Shown here: in pieces, positions 27,949-37,303 of the stretch
How the letters are laid out: every line of letters starts with the position of its first letter
Numbering within the stretch: the first letter of the stretch is position 1
Assembly: GCA_027623235.1 (NCBI GenBank)
Contig: JAQBVJ010000009.1
Span: 1-64,000 of the forward strand
Length of the DNA: 64,000 nucleotides
From: Planctomycetota bacterium
Lineage (GTDB): Bacteria; Planctomycetota; Planctomycetia; Planctomycetales; Planctomycetaceae
Direction: 5' to 3'
Translations under genes and position numbers: made by a program
Notes under the pieces: model-generated
Told to the model about the DNA's origin: nothing
Databases searched by the model: none
What the model saw: only the letters and a program-made list of their open reading frames with translations

Positions 27949-28336
27949 ACCTTACGTGCCCTTTACGCAGTCGGCCCTCACACCCTTGGTGAGGGGAAGC
28001 GAGGAGTTTATGTGTGCCAGGTTTGAGTGTCAACGAACCCGTCTGCCTTCTTTCGGAAACTTTTGTGCCTGATGCAGGCAGGTCGGTCGAAACAGGCAGT
28101 ACATGGATGGTTCTACCTCGCGAGGTCGCTTTAGCGGGTCCAGACGGACAGGTTATCGTGATTGGATGTGCGGTTGCTGAAGTCCGATTGCTCTGGCGGG
28201 TTTGAAACTGGGCTTCGGTCAGATGTGCGGCGTCGAGCATTTTGGAGCAGAATTGTGGCGGTCCTGGGCCCGTCCCCGTCTCCGATCGCGACGGAGCGTC
28301 CCCCGTAAAAACAACGACCTCAAACGGAAATTCCCG
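27949..28336. other. divergent intergenic region between rpsJ and the sulfatase gene
   Basis: About 390 bases that must contain the promoter of the ribosomal superoperon (minus) and that of the sulfatase gene (plus). A perfect 7-bp inverted repeat, CCCTCAC/GTGAGGG at 27975-27995, lies 27 nt before the rpsJ start in its leader; no T-run follows on either strand. A plus-strand frame at 28014-28205 has no family features. I could not assign convincing -35/-10 boxes. Confidence 0.45.
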
Positions 28337-29725
28337 ATGTTTCGCCTCACATCTCTGCTGATTCTCCTGGCTGCGTCCACCGTCGTCGGGGGCGCCGATA
28401 AACCCAACATTGTCATCCTGTTTACCGATGACCAGGGAACGCTCGATGCCGGGTGTTACGGGTCGACTGATCTGCACACGCCTCACATAGACGGCCTGGC
28501 AATGGACGGGGTGAGGTTTAAGGCAGCGTACGCTCACACGGTCTGCTGCCCGTCGCGGGCGGCACTGATGACCGGGCGGCATCCTCAGCGGAGTGGCGTA
28601 AATTCCTGGTGCCAGCGGAACATGACTGCCGAGGGCACATTCATGGCCCTCGAAGAAGTCACTCTGGCAGAGGCACTGCGAGAATCCGGCTACAAGACCG
28701 CTCACTACGGCAAGTGGCACCTGGGAGCCCACCAGGACGTCGGCCCGAAGTGCCAGGGCTTCGATCAGTTCTTTGGCATCCGCGACGGTTTCATCGACAA
28801 CCACACGCACTTCTTCCTTCACGGCGACGGTTTTCACGATCTGTTCGAGGGCACGACCGAGGTCTTTCATTCGGACGCGTTTTTTCCGGACCTGATGGTC
28901 GACCGCTCGCTCAGTTTTCTCGACGACCAGGCAAGAAACGGCAACGACGAATCCTTCTTCCTCTACACCGCCTTCAACATTCCTCACTATCCCGAGCAGG
29001 CTTTTGAGCGGCACCTCAAGATGTACGAGGGCGTCGAGGAGCCTCGCCGATCCTACGGAGCCTTTGTCACGACGACCGACGAATACATCGGGAAAATCCT
29101 GAAAAAACTTGACCAGACTGGCCTGCGGGACGACACCATCGTCCTCTTCGTGAGTGACAACGGTCACTCGGCGGAGGACTACAAAATCAAAACGGACAGC
29201 CACAGCAGCGGCTATCCGAAAGGCCACAACTACGGAGCCAACGGTGGCGGCGGAAACACTGGCAAATGGATCGGCCACAAAGGCACGTTTCTGGAAGGCG
29301 GCGTCCGGACTCCGGCAATCATCAGCTGGCCCGGCAAGCTTCCCTCAGGAGCTGTCCGCGACCAGACGATCACAATCATGGACTGGTATCCGACGCTGCT
29401 TGAGATTTGCGGTCTCCCGAAACCGAACGTGAAATTCGACGGCCACACCATCGTCCCGATTTTCATCTCGCCGGAAGCAAAATCGAAACACGAAGTCCTG
29501 CATTTTCAGTGGCAGCAGCGGTGGTCCGTTCGAGAGGGCGACTGGAAGCTGATTCAGCACAACAATGAAGTCGGAGCGGACGGCCAATTTGAGCTGGTCA
29601 ACCTCGCCGACGAAAAGCCCGAACAGAAAGACTATTCGAAAGAGAAGCCCGGGATTGTCGAGCGGCTCCGGAGGCTCCACGCCGACTTCGAGGCAGACGT
29701 CTTTGCCGGCAAGGTGGAGCAGTAG
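28337..29725 (+). CDS. secreted sulfatase (formylglycine-dependent)
   Basis: Hydrolyses sulfate esters, probably of polysaccharides, outside the cytoplasm. The 462-residue product begins with a signal peptide (MFRLTSLLILLAASTVVGGA). The metal site opens with KPNIVILFTDDQG (Asp pair). The active-site motif CCPSRAALMTGRHPQRSG contains C-x-P-S-R, whose Cys is converted to formylglycine by a maturase. Later come YKTAHYGKWHLG, VLFVSDNGHS and GHKGTFLEGGVRTPAIISWPGKLP, all typical of S1-family sulfatases. The ATG at 28337 is chosen because of the signal peptide and a GGAAA motif 7 nt upstream. No maturase or polysaccharide lyase lies nearby. Confidence 0.93.
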   Translation: MFRLTSLLILLAASTVVGGADKPNIVILFTDDQGTLDAGCYGSTDLHTPHIDGLAMDGVRFKAAYAHTVCCPSRAALMTGRHPQRSGVNSWCQRNMTAEGTFMALEEVTLAEALRESGYKTAHYGKWHLGAHQDVGPKCQGFDQFFGIRDGFIDNHTHFFLHGDGFHDLFEGTTEVFHSDAFFPDLMVDRSLSFLDDQARNGNDESFFLYTAFNIPHYPEQAFERHLKMYEGVEEPRRSYGAFVTTTDEYIGKILKKLDQTGLRDDTIVLFVSDNGHSAEDYKIKTDSHSSGYPKGHNYGANGGGGNTGKWIGHKGTFLEGGVRTPAIISWPGKLPSGAVRDQTITIMDWYPTLLEICGLPKPNVKFDGHTIVPIFISPEAKSKHEVLHFQWQQRWSVREGDWKLIQHNNEVGADGQFELVNLADEKPEQKDYSKEKPGIVERLRRLHADFEADVFAGKVEQ

Positions 29726-29904
29726 TCGCATTCGCCATCCGCCAAAATTCTGCGGCCGACCGCGGCTGGCGAATTTCAAAAGTACATTTGCCTGCGTGAT
29801 GCGTTTATGCTGCCGCTGCCATTCGATGCGAGACCGAAAAGTGTCGCGTCCATCTGCCATGAGCCGACCTCAGCCGAGACAGCTACCTTCCGCGTGGTAC
29901 CATC

Positions 29905-31002
29905 GTGAATCGACAACAGGACGTCCCCGTTTCCGAATTTCTCGACCGGCTCAGCAAGTCGGGAATTCTGTCTGAGGGACAACTCAATGAAGTCTCCGCG
30001 ACGATCAATGTCGACAATGTCGACCGCGATGCCGACGCCCGACGGTTCGCACAGGAACTTGTCGAGAAGCGGATGCTGACCGACTGGCAGACTCGCGTGT
30101 TGTGCGGCAGCGAGGACGGCGAACTGGCGATCGGCGAGTACGTCATCCTCGAGCACATCGGCGAGGGCGGCATGGGGCGAGTCTACAAAGCACGCCATCG
30201 GCAGACGGCAAAGATTGTCGCCGTCAAGCTGCTCAACCCGCAGTCGGCCAGTGACGAATCGGCGGTCCGGCGTTTCAAACGAGAAATCGAAACCGCCAGC
30301 CGTCTGAAACACCCGAACATTGTCGCAACGCTGGGAAGTGGCGAGCAGGCCGGGCATCAGTTTCTGGTCATGGAATTTGTCGACGGCCACGACCTGGCGT
30401 CGCTCGTCCGCAACAACGAACAACTGCCCGTCCAGACCGCCGTCGACTGCATCACTCGGGCGGCCAGAGGACTGATCTACTCGCACGCCGAACAGGTCAT
30501 TCATCGCGACATCAAGCCGTCGAATCTGCTGCTCTCGCGCACCGGCGAGATTCGGGTCCTCGACATGGGCCTCGCGCGGATTGTCGGCGACATCGGTCCG
30601 GGCGAGCAGACTCAGACGCAGATCACCAAGACCGGCTCGATCATGGGCACAGTCGACTTTATGGCCCCCGAGCAGGCTCTCAACCCGAAAAAAGCCGATG
30701 GGCGAGCTGACATTTACAGCCTGGGCTGTACGTTGTTTTTCCTGCTGACCGGTGAGAAACCCTACCCGGGCGAGACCGTCATGGAGGTCCTCGTTGCCCA
30801 CCGCGAGGCCCCGATCCCGTCGCTGACCGCCGCCCGAAAAGACGTCCCGACGTCACTGGGAACCGTCTTCCGCAAGATGGTCGCCAAGCAACCGGGCGAC
30901 CGTTACCAGTCGATGACCGAAGTCGTCTCCGCCCTGGAATCGTGCCTGGCCGAACACGGCCTCGCCTGGCTCATGCAGAAAGTGAAGGCGGCAAAAAGGT
31001 AG
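29905..31002 (+). CDS. Ser/Thr protein kinase (Hanks type, soluble)
   Basis: A eukaryotic-like kinase of 365 residues. A helical N-terminal region of ~75 residues (FLDRLSKSGILSEGQLNEV...WQTRVLC) precedes the kinase domain. Catalytic parts are intact: Gly-rich loop GEGGMGRVYKA, Lys108 in VAVKLL, HRDIKPSNLLL (Asp202), LDMGLAR in the DFG position (Asp220; Met replaces Phe), and MAPEQ. Unlike many planctomycete kinases, it ends soon after the catalytic domain with no membrane segment or sensor repeats. The start is a GTG with no strong ribosome-binding site. A small molybdopterin-fold gene follows 79 nt later. Confidence 0.92.
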   Translation: MNRQQDVPVSEFLDRLSKSGILSEGQLNEVSATINVDNVDRDADARRFAQELVEKRMLTDWQTRVLCGSEDGELAIGEYVILEHIGEGGMGRVYKARHRQTAKIVAVKLLNPQSASDESAVRRFKREIETASRLKHPNIVATLGSGEQAGHQFLVMEFVDGHDLASLVRNNEQLPVQTAVDCITRAARGLIYSHAEQVIHRDIKPSNLLLSRTGEIRVLDMGLARIVGDIGPGEQTQTQITKTGSIMGTVDFMAPEQALNPKKADGRADIYSLGCTLFFLLTGEKPYPGETVMEVLVAHREAPIPSLTAARKDVPTSLGTVFRKMVAKQPGDRYQSMTEVVSALESCLAEHGLAWLMQKVKAAKR

Positions 31003-31081
31003 GACCAATTCTCACCGGCCGTGCTGCAGGAGTGGCCGACTGGAACCAACCCCGTATGACTCACGACAAAGAGCAGCAACG

Positions 31082-31519
31082 ATGAATCCTGAAACGCCAC
31101 TCACAATTGACGGAGAAGTCGCCGTCCCGGTCGCGCTGTCCCGCGCCGACCTGTCCGCATTCCTGGACGAAGACCGCATCGATGATGTCAGCCAGGTCGA
31201 AGACCGACGCCAGGGTAAGGCTGTCCGGCTGAACGCTCTTCTAAAACGAGTTCAGCCGGGCGCGTCGGCAACGCACGTCACCCTCCACGCCTCGGCCGAC
31301 GACTTCGCAGCAAGCCTCCCGCTCGACGCCGCTCGCGATGTCGGCATCCTCATTTACGAGATCAACGGCGAGCCGCTCGACACAAAAGCCGGCGGGCCGT
31401 TTCGCTTCCTCATCCCAAACGCGGCCGAGTGCAAAACCGCCGAGCTGGATGGCTGCGCGAACGTCAAATTCCTCGACCGGATCGAGCTGACGGCCGGCAA
31501 AGGGCGGGACACGAGGTAA
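31082..31519 (+). CDS. small molybdopterin-oxidoreductase-fold protein lacking the metal-ligand Cys
   Basis: A 145-residue protein resembling the sulfite oxidase/YedY molybdopterin-binding domain. The pattern GEVAVPVALSRADLSAF, AVRLNALLKRVQP, THVTLHASADDFAASLPLD, GILIYEINGEPLDTKAGGPFRFLIPN and VKFLDRIEL follows that fold. In YedY, a Cys that binds molybdenum lies in R-x-x-R-C-V-E; here the aligned position appears to be Gln38 (DVSQVEDRRQ), and much of the N-terminal part of the domain is missing. It is therefore probably non-catalytic, a carrier, sensor or relic. No Tat signal is visible. It lies just after a kinase gene. Confidence 0.6.
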   Translation: MNPETPLTIDGEVAVPVALSRADLSAFLDEDRIDDVSQVEDRRQGKAVRLNALLKRVQPGASATHVTLHASADDFAASLPLDAARDVGILIYEINGEPLDTKAGGPFRFLIPNAAECKTAELDGCANVKFLDRIELTAGKGRDTR

Positions 31520-31568
31520 GGGTTTGCCTGGTATTTCGTCAAAGCGGAATTTACGGGGCGCAGTTTCA

Positions 31569-31635
31569 GTGGCGTAAGCTTCCAGCTTGCGATGTTCGCT
31601 CACAGAACATCTGGCAAGCAGGATGCTTACCCCAC
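31569..31635. repeat. palindromic intergenic repeat, family 2
   Basis: A ~67-bp imperfect palindrome. The left arm GTGGCGTAAGCTTCCAGC, followed by TTGC and GATGTTC, is answered by GAACATC, then GGCAAGCAGGATGC and TTACCCCAC on the right. It could fold into one long stem-loop around GCTCACA. It differs in sequence from the neighbouring element at 31661-31796. Origin unknown; a REP- or MITE-like element is plausible. Confidence 0.7.
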
Positions 31636-31660
31636 TTTTCAGCCCTGACAGAGCATTAGC

Positions 31661-31796
31661 AGCCCGATGAAAAGTCGCGGCACGGCACAAGCCGTGCGGT
31701 CTGGGTGGCTCGAAAACGAAACCAGCCCCGTGAAAACCGGGCGGTTCGCGCCGCTCCGCTAACTCGATTCAAATCGATTCGAATTTTCAACGGGCT
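31661..31796. repeat. palindromic repeat, family 1, copy 1 (136 bp)
   Basis: Begins AGCCCGATGAAAAGTCG and ends with an inverted form (ATTTTCAACGGGCT). Inside, GCGGCACGGCACAAGCCG is mirrored by CGGTTCGCGCCGCTCCGC, so the whole element is a long imperfect hairpin. Two further full copies lie at 32959-33067 and 55885-55999. No transposase is encoded. No clear target-site duplication is visible. Confidence 0.85.
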
Positions 31797-31803
31797 GCTC
31801 GAC

Positions 31804-32880
31804 CTACTGAGCCGCCGCTTTAATCCGCAGGTTTCGAAACTGCATTCCGGGTTCGGAAGCTCGGATGATCAGGAACCCGCCGTCGACGGCCTGGCCGTTG
31901 CTCGTGTCAAACTCTTTGACGACGTCCACCCCGTTTTGCCACACCGACAGTTTGCCGGCCGTCAGAGTCAGTTGCAGGTAGTTCCACTGACCGGGCAGGT
32001 TGTCGACGGACTTTGCCGGCTGCCCCTCGATGAACTCCCCGCCGGAGTCGTTCAGCCGGACTGTTGTCAGCCGTGCCTGATGGACGACTCCGATCTCCGC
32101 ACCGTTACCGTCGGTCCTCCACTCCAGTCGCAGGACGTAGTTTTCGTAACGGCTTTCGGGTTTGACCCGAGCGAGGCCATCCGGTTTGAAGAGGAGTCCG
32201 TAATTCGATTTCAGCCAGTGCTCGTCTTTGGTGCCTGGCCACTTCGACGGCACGCTGAGTGACTCACTGTTGAGCTCCTGGATGCGAAAACGCCGAAACT
32301 CCAGGGGCGCTCCCTCAGCCTGAAGACCGATGTGTCCGCTCTTCGACGCGAACTCGGTGCCTTCCCATGCGAGCTCGCCATTGCACCAGAATTTTACTCT
32401 GTCGCCCTCAACCCGGACCCGCCAGTCGTTCCATTCCATGGCCGGCTTCTGCAGTTCCGGCACCGGTTTGCCGCCGGTCATCTTGCCGCCAAAGAAGTTC
32501 CCCTCAGCACCTTTGGCGAGGTTGATCTGGTTGTTGCCGACTTTGCGATTACTGCGGATGTAAAAGCCGCTGTTGTATTTTTCCCGCAGAGCCCGCCACT
32601 GGAACCGCATGTCAAAATCCTGGTAATCCCATTGTGAGCCGAGGTTGGGCCGACCGCCGCCGGACAGTCGGATCACCCCGTCCGCCACGCTCCAGTTTTC
32701 CGGAGCAGGATCTGGAAGTGCCCATTTCTGATCGAACTGCCAACCCGAAAAATCCTCGCCGTTGAACATCGGCACGAAGCCGTCTTCGGGCGGGGCGTCC
32801 TCGGAGAATGCCGGCGAGCCCGCCAGGCAGAGTCCAGCGAAAACACAAAACACTCCGGAGCGAAATCTGAGCACGGACAT
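31804..32880 (-). CDS. secreted two-domain DUF1080 protein
   Basis: A 358-residue exported protein with signal peptide MSVLRFRSGVFCVFAGLCLAGSPAFSE. It carries two tandem DUF1080 domains (concanavalin-like jelly rolls linked to 3-keto-disaccharide hydrolases). The first runs ~30-195 (FVPMFNGEDFSGWQF ... NSGFYIRSNRK ... GHIGLQAEGAPLEFRRFRI). The second runs ~205-355 (EHWLKSNYGLLFKPDGLAR ... YVLRLEWRT ... FRNLRIKA). The ATG at 32880 is supported by an AGGAG site 7 nt upstream. It is flanked on both sides by family-1 palindromic repeats and is convergent with the kinase unit. Sugar-chain hydrolysis is a family-level inference. Confidence 0.85.
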   Translation of the reverse strand: MSVLRFRSGVFCVFAGLCLAGSPAFSEDAPPEDGFVPMFNGEDFSGWQFDQKWALPDPAPENWSVADGVIRLSGGGRPNLGSQWDYQDFDMRFQWRALREKYNSGFYIRSNRKVGNNQINLAKGAEGNFFGGKMTGGKPVPELQKPAMEWNDWRVRVEGDRVKFWCNGELAWEGTEFASKSGHIGLQAEGAPLEFRRFRIQELNSESLSVPSKWPGTKDEHWLKSNYGLLFKPDGLARVKPESRYENYVLRLEWRTDGNGAEIGVVHQARLTTVRLNDSGGEFIEGQPAKSVDNLPGQWNYLQLTLTAGKLSVWQNGVDVVKEFDTSNGQAVDGGFLIIRASEPGMQFRNLRIKAAAQ

Positions 32881-32958
32881 TCTGCTCTCCTGCCGAAAGA
32901 GGATGGGACGCCTCACTGGCCACAGGGTGAGACCCTGCCACATGCGAATCAAGTCTCG

Positions 32959-33067
32959 CTGAAAAAGTCGCGGCACGGCGTAAGCCGTCCGGTTTGCTCG
33001 CGTTTTCCAATGCAAAACCGGGCGGCTCGCGCCGCGCCGCTAAATCGATTCGACTTTTCAACGGGCT
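32959..33067. repeat. palindromic repeat, family 1, copy 2 (~109 bp)
   Basis: A second copy of the element at 31661-31796. The left end (GCTGAAAAAGTCGCGG) is slightly decayed. The core CACGGCGTAAGCCGTCCGGT is mirrored by ACCGGGCGGCTCGCGCCG, and the right end is CGACTTTTCAACGGGCT. It lies between the DUF1080 gene and the metH stop codon, only 9 nt from the latter, and may form a stem-loop in the metH 3' untranslated region. Confidence 0.85.
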
Positions 33068-33076
33068 GTCAGAGGC

Positions 33077-36000
33077 TCAAGACGGGTCGTACCCGAGGTT
33101 TGGACTCAGCCAGCGCTCGACTTCGGGAACACTCATGCCTTTGCGGCGGGCAAGGTCTTTGACCTGGTCCTTCGCGATCCGGTCCACTGAAAAATACTTC
33201 GACTTCGGATGCGCGAAGTAAAGTCCGCTGACCGAAGCGGCAGGAAGCATCGCAAAGGACTCGGTCAGTTCGATGCCCGTCTGGTGGGTCGCGTCGAGCA
33301 GCTCGAACAGAGTTCGCTTTTCGGTGTGGTCGGGGCACGCGGGATAGCCGAATGCCGGACGGATGCCTCGGTATTTTTCCTTGATGAGATCGTTGGTCGA
33401 GAGGCCTTCCTCTTTGCCGTAGCCCCACTCGTCACGCGCAATCTTGTGGAGGTGCTCGGCAAACGCCTCGGCCAGTCGATCGGCGAGGGCTTTGGCCATG
33501 ATCGACTGGTAGTCGTCGTGCTCTTTCTCAAACCGCGCGACGAGTTCGTCGCAGCCGATTCCCGTTGTCACAGCGAAGGCACCGATGTAGTCCGCTCGGC
33601 CCGAGTCGACTGGAGCGACGAAGTCAGCGAGCGATCGGAAATCAGATTGGCCCGGTCGCTCCCACTGCTGCCTGAGCGAGGGGAACCGGCAGACTTCCTC
33701 GCGCCCGTCGCCAGGCTGCGATTCACCGGGCGGCTTGCGCCGCTCCGCTACCTCAGAGTTCCGCCACACAATAATGTCGTCTCCTTCAGAATTCGCGGGC
33801 CAGAAACCGAAGACGGCTTTTGCCCGCAGCAGTTTCTTCTCAACGATCTCGTCGAGCAGTTTTCTCGCGTCGTCGAACAACCGTCGAGCTTCCTCGCCGA
33901 CGATTTCGTCCTCAAAGATTGCCGGGTACTTGCCTCGCAGTTCCCAGGTCTGGAAGAACGGCGACCAGTCAATGTACGACACAAGTTCTTCGAGCGGGTG
34001 ATCCTCGATCGTCCGTACGCCGGTGAACGACGGCGTCGGGATGTCGACCGTTCCCCAGTCCGTCGCGAAGCGGCGCGAGAGAGCCTCGGCGTAGGGAGTC
34101 AGTGCTTTCTGCTGGCGGTCCGCGAACATTTTTCGGTCGCGGTCCTGCTCGGCCAGGTTCTTCGTAACGAAGTACGGCTTCCGGTCGGCATCGAGCAGAT
34201 TCTCGACGACGGGCACCGACAGCGAAGCGTCGCCAACGTGGACGACCGGTTCGTCGTAGCCGGGAGCAATCTTCACAGCAGTGTGCTTCGCGCTGGTTGT
34301 CGCGCCGCCGATCAGCAGTGGTAGTTTGAAGCCGCGGCGTTTGAGTTCTCTCGCGCAGTGAACCATCTCGTCCAGAGATGGTGTGATGAGTCCGCTGAGC
34401 CCGATGAGATCCGCTTTCGCGTCAATCGCTGTCTGCAGGATTTTTTCGGACGGGACCATGACTCCCAGATCGATCACTTCGAAGTTGTTGCAGCGCAACA
34501 CGACTCCAACAATGTTCTTGCCGATGTCGTGGACATCGCCCTTGACCGTTGCCATGACGATCGTGCCTCGCGAAGTCGATCCGCCCTGCTCGGCCTTTTC
34601 CGCCTCCATGAATGGCGTCAGCCAGGCAACGGACTTTTTCATGACGCGGGCACTTTTGACGACCTGCGGCAGGAACATCTTGCCGGCCCCGAACAGTTCG
34701 CCGACGACGGACATCCCCGCCATCAGCGGCCCCTGAATGACCTCGAGCGGCCGACCGTATTTCAGGCGAGCCTCTTCGGTGTCCTCGTCAATGTGATCGG
34801 TGATGCCTTTCAGAATGGCGTGGGCGAGGCGTGCTTCGACCGTGCCGTTTCGCCACTCGGCGATCTTCGCTTCGCTCTGTTCTGATCCCCTGGTTTTGAC
34901 TTTTTCAGAATAATCGACGAGCCGCTCGGTCGCGTCCGGCCGCCGGTTGAGCAGCACGTCCTCGACGTACTCGAGCAGTTCTTTGTCGATCTCGTCGTAG
35001 ACCTCAAGCTGGCCGGCATTGACGATGCCCATGTCGAGGCCGGCTTTGATCGCGTGATACAGGAACGCCGCATTGATGGCTTCCCGCACGACGTCGTTGC
35101 CGCGGAACGAGAAGGAAACATTGCTGACTCCGCCCGAGGTTTTGGCTCCGGGACACTCTGCTTTGATCCGGCGGACGGCTTCGATGAACTCGACGGCGTA
35201 GTTCGCGTGCTCATCCATGCCCGTTCCCACGGTGAGGATATTCGGGTCGAAGATGATGTCTTCGGGAGGGAAGTTGAGAGTTGAGGGTTGAGAGTTGAGA
35301 GTGGATACGCTGTCACTCTGAGCTCTGGACTCTGGGCTCTGGGCTCCATCCGGTTCGAGCGTCGGCAGCCCGGTGAGCAACCGATACGCCCTCTTGCAGA
35401 TCTCGACTTTGCGATCACAGTCGACGGCCTGGCCTTCCTCGTCGAAGGCCATCACGACGACGGCCGCTCCGTATTTGCGGATCGTTCGTGCCTGTTTGAG
35501 GAACTGCTCCTCGCCTTCTTTCATGCTGATCGAGTTGACGATGCCTTTGCCCTGCAGACATTTCAGCCCAGCTTCGATGACGCTCCATTTTGAGCTGTCG
35601 ACCATAATCGGAGTCGACACGTCGGGTTCGTCGTTGTCGCTCAGCAGGTACAGGAACTTCTGCATGCACGCTTCGCTGTCGAGCAGGCCTTCGTCCATGT
35701 TGACGTCGACGATGTTCGCTCCGCCCTCGACCTGACCGCGGGCGATGCTCAGTGCCTCGTCGTAATTTTCTTCTTTGATGAGGCGCGCGAATTTGCGAGA
35801 GCCCGTCACGTTTGTCCGCTCGCCGACCATGATGAAAGTGGTCTCGGGACGAATCTCCAGACGGTTGAGGCCGCTGTAGTTCGAGTAACCTGACGAGGCC
35901 GGAACTTTTCGCGGCTTGAGGTCCTTGACCGCGTCGCGAATCTGCCGGATATATTCGGGCGAGGTTCCGCAGCAGCCGCCGACGATGCTGACCCATCCGT

Positions 36001-36889
36001 TCGCGGCAAAGTCTCGAATACTCGCGGCGACTTCCTCGGCGGACGAATCGAACCCGCCCATTCCGTCCGGCATGCCCGCGTTGGGGTAACAACTGATGTG
36101 GCAGCCGGCCAGGCCGGAGAGTGCCTCGACATAAGGCCGCATCTGAGCCGGCCCGAGCGCACAGTTCAGGCCGATGCTGAGCATCGGGAAGTGGGCGAGC
36201 GACGTGTAAAACGCTTCGATGCTTTGAGCGGTCAGCGATCGCCCTCCGTCGAAGATCGTGCCGGAGACCATGACCGGCACTTCGACGTTGTGTTCTTCGA
36301 AATACGTCGCGATAGCAAACAGGCACGCCTTCATGTTGAGCGTATCGAACGACGTTTCCGGCAGCAGAATGTCGGCACCGCCGTCGATGAGACCGCGGAC
36401 CTGCTCGGTGTACGAAGCGACCATGTCGTCAAACGTCGTCGGCCGGACGCCGGGTTCATCGGGGTTCAGTGAGAGCTGCACCTTGGTGGGCCCGATCGAG
36501 CCGGCGACGAATCGCGGCCTGCCCGGCGTCGAGAATTCTTCGGTCGCCCGCTTCGCCAGTTGCGCCGCAACCTTGTTGATCTCGTAGGTCAGCTCCGCGA
36601 TCTGGAACTCCTCCATCGAGACGACATTCGCGTTGAACGTGTTTGTCTCAATGATGTCCGACCCGGCCTCCAGGTACCGCCGGTGGATGTCGGTGATCAT
36701 TCCCGGCTGCGTCAGACACAGCACGTCGGTCGCGTTTTTCAGATCGACCGGGTGCCCGGCAAACCGCTTGCCGCGATACGTCTCCTCGGTCGGCCCCTGC
36801 TGCATGATGAGCGCTCCCATCGAGCCATCGAGCAGCAGAATGCGATCGTCAAGCAGGTTCAACAGCGTGTTGCGGGTTGAGTCAGCCAT
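33077..36889 (-). CDS. metH: cobalamin-dependent methionine synthase with two in-frame repeat insertions
   Basis: Transfers a methyl group from methyltetrahydrofolate to homocysteine via cobalamin. The 1270 residues hold all four modules: the homocysteine domain with GLNCALGP and the zinc motif [12 protein letters not shown] (~290-315); the pterin domain with [14 protein letters not shown] (~355) and [14 protein letters not shown]; the cobalamin domain with [10 protein letters not shown] (~770) and GLSGLITPS; and the reactivation domain with [18 protein letters not shown] and [13 protein letters not shown]. Two segments look inserted: ~27 residues at ~512-540, before [11 protein letters not shown], and ~16 residues near 1046-1062, before LRQQ. 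Both coincide with repeat DNA. The domain motifs are otherwise intact, so the enzyme is probably active. Confidence 0.95.
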   Translation of the reverse strand: MADSTRNTLLNLLDDRILLLDGSMGALIMQQGPTEETYRGKRFAGHPVDLKNATDVLCLTQPGMITDIHRRYLEAGSDIIETNTFNANVVSMEEFQIAELTYEINKVAAQLAKRATEEFSTPGRPRFVAGSIGPTKVQLSLNPDEPGVRPTTFDDMVASYTEQVRGLIDGGADILLPETSFDTLNMKACLFAIATYFEEHNVEVPVMVSGTIFDGGRSLTAQSIEAFYTSLAHFPMLSIGLNCALGPAQMRPYVEALSGLAGCHISCYPNAGMPDGMGGFDSSAEEVAASIRDFAANGWVSIVGGCCGTSPEYIRQIRDAVKDLKPRKVPASSGYSNYSGLNRLEIRPETTFIMVGERTNVTGSRKFARLIKEENYDEALSIARGQVEGGANIVDVNMDEGLLDSEACMQKFLYLLSDNDEPDVSTPIMVDSSKWSVIEAGLKCLQGKGIVNSISMKEGEEQFLKQARTIRKYGAAVVVMAFDEEGQAVDCDRKVEICKRAYRLLTGLPTLEPDGAQSPESRAQSDSVSTLNSQPSTLNFPPEDIIFDPNILTVGTGMDEHANYAVEFIEAVRRIKAECPGAKTSGGVSNVSFSFRGNDVVREAINAAFLYHAIKAGLDMGIVNAGQLEVYDEIDKELLEYVEDVLLNRRPDATERLVDYSEKVKTRGSEQSEAKIAEWRNGTVEARLAHAILKGITDHIDEDTEEARLKYGRPLEVIQGPLMAGMSVVGELFGAGKMFLPQVVKSARVMKKSVAWLTPFMEAEKAEQGGSTSRGTIVMATVKGDVHDIGKNIVGVVLRCNNFEVIDLGVMVPSEKILQTAIDAKADLIGLSGLITPSLDEMVHCARELKRRGFKLPLLIGGATTSAKHTAVKIAPGYDEPVVHVGDASLSVPVVENLLDADRKPYFVTKNLAEQDRDRKMFADRQQKALTPYAEALSRRFATDWGTVDIPTPSFTGVRTIEDHPLEELVSYIDWSPFFQTWELRGKYPAIFEDEIVGEEARRLFDDARKLLDEIVEKKLLRAKAVFGFWPANSEGDDIIVWRNSEVAERRKPPGESQPGDGREEVCRFPSLRQQWERPGQSDFRSLADFVAPVDSGRADYIGAFAVTTGIGCDELVARFEKEHDDYQSIMAKALADRLAEAFAEHLHKIARDEWGYGKEEGLSTNDLIKEKYRGIRPAFGYPACPDHTEKRTLFELLDATHQTGIELTESFAMLPAASVSGLYFAHPKSKYFSVDRIAKDQVKDLARRKGMSVPEVERWLSPNLGYDPS
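33725..33754. repeat. half-copy of family-1 repeat inside metH
   Basis: The 30 bases ACCGGGCGGCTTGCGCCGCT plus CCGCTACCTC match the right half of the family-1 element at 31736-31765 at about 27 of 30 positions. In the metH frame they read VAERRKPPG, in a place where Escherichia coli MetH has a much shorter linker. This indicates a repeat fragment that entered the gene without breaking the frame. Confidence 0.75.
35273..35346. repeat. heptameric tandem repeats inside metH
   Basis: On the coding strand there are four ~7-bp units of the type CCCAGAG, a spacer, then four units of the type ACTCTCA. A 7-bp period passes through all three frames every 21 bp and meets no stop here, giving the low-complexity peptide [12 protein letters not shown] followed by [11 protein letters not shown]. 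The same kind of heptamer array is common between genes in some bacteria; here it lies within a coding region. Confidence 0.85.
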
Positions 36890-37303
36890 GCCGGTTTCGT
36901 GAGTTGGAGTGGGGCCGATTCCTGATTGGAATCAGCAATGTCGGTCGAGGTTCGGGGCGAACTGGAATCCGGGCGTTGGCTTAACTCGAAAAGCGGCAAA
37001 ACAGCGGGTTCTGCCGAGTGGTAAGCGAAATTCGCCCGATTACGGGCAGTCTAAGCCTCTCGGGAAGACGTAGCTACTGAAGCTGGATGAGCGTGTCGTC
37101 GAGCGGTTTTCGATTGCTTTTCATGCAGCATTCTGGATGCTGGGAAAACTGCGTGACTCATCGCCTTCATCTTCGTTGCTTCGAACTGGATGACTCAGAA
37201 TGACTGTGAATTATGACCCGGTCGACAAAGCCCGAATTCCTCCAGGAATAGAATATTTTCGGTACAGTGCCAATCGCTTATGCCGTTCGAAAGGAGCTTT
37301 GAC
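36890..37303. other. intergenic region upstream of metH and the toxin-antitoxin pair
   Basis: About 410 bases between divergent metH and the antitoxin gene. I looked for a cobalamin, SAM or SAH riboswitch in the metH leader and found no B12-box-like or other signature. A small GCCCG/CGGGC hairpin lies at 37034-37047. No gene and no clear promoter boxes were identified. Confidence 0.4.

Noticed and set aside
28014..28205. Small plus-strand frame in front of the sulfatase gene
   Set aside because: No ribosome-binding site in the right place and no recognisable features; the region more likely holds promoters.
27908..29278. A 456-codon minus-strand frame over the sulfatase gene
   Set aside because: The sulfatase on the plus strand has a signal peptide and all catalytic motifs; the minus frame has none.
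31661..33067. Could the two family-1 repeats flanking the DUF1080 gene make a composite transposon?
   Set aside because: The repeats encode no transposase, and a third copy and half copies stand alone elsewhere, so the flanking is more simply explained by dispersed insertion.
33209..34324. A 371-codon plus-strand open frame opposite metH
   Set aside because: It lies antisense to a fully recognisable methionine synthase and its translation has no family features; long antisense frames are expected in GC-rich coding DNA.
36890..37300. Possible cobalamin, SAM or SAH riboswitch upstream of metH
   Set aside because: No B12-box-like or other conserved riboswitch core could be found by eye on the minus strand.
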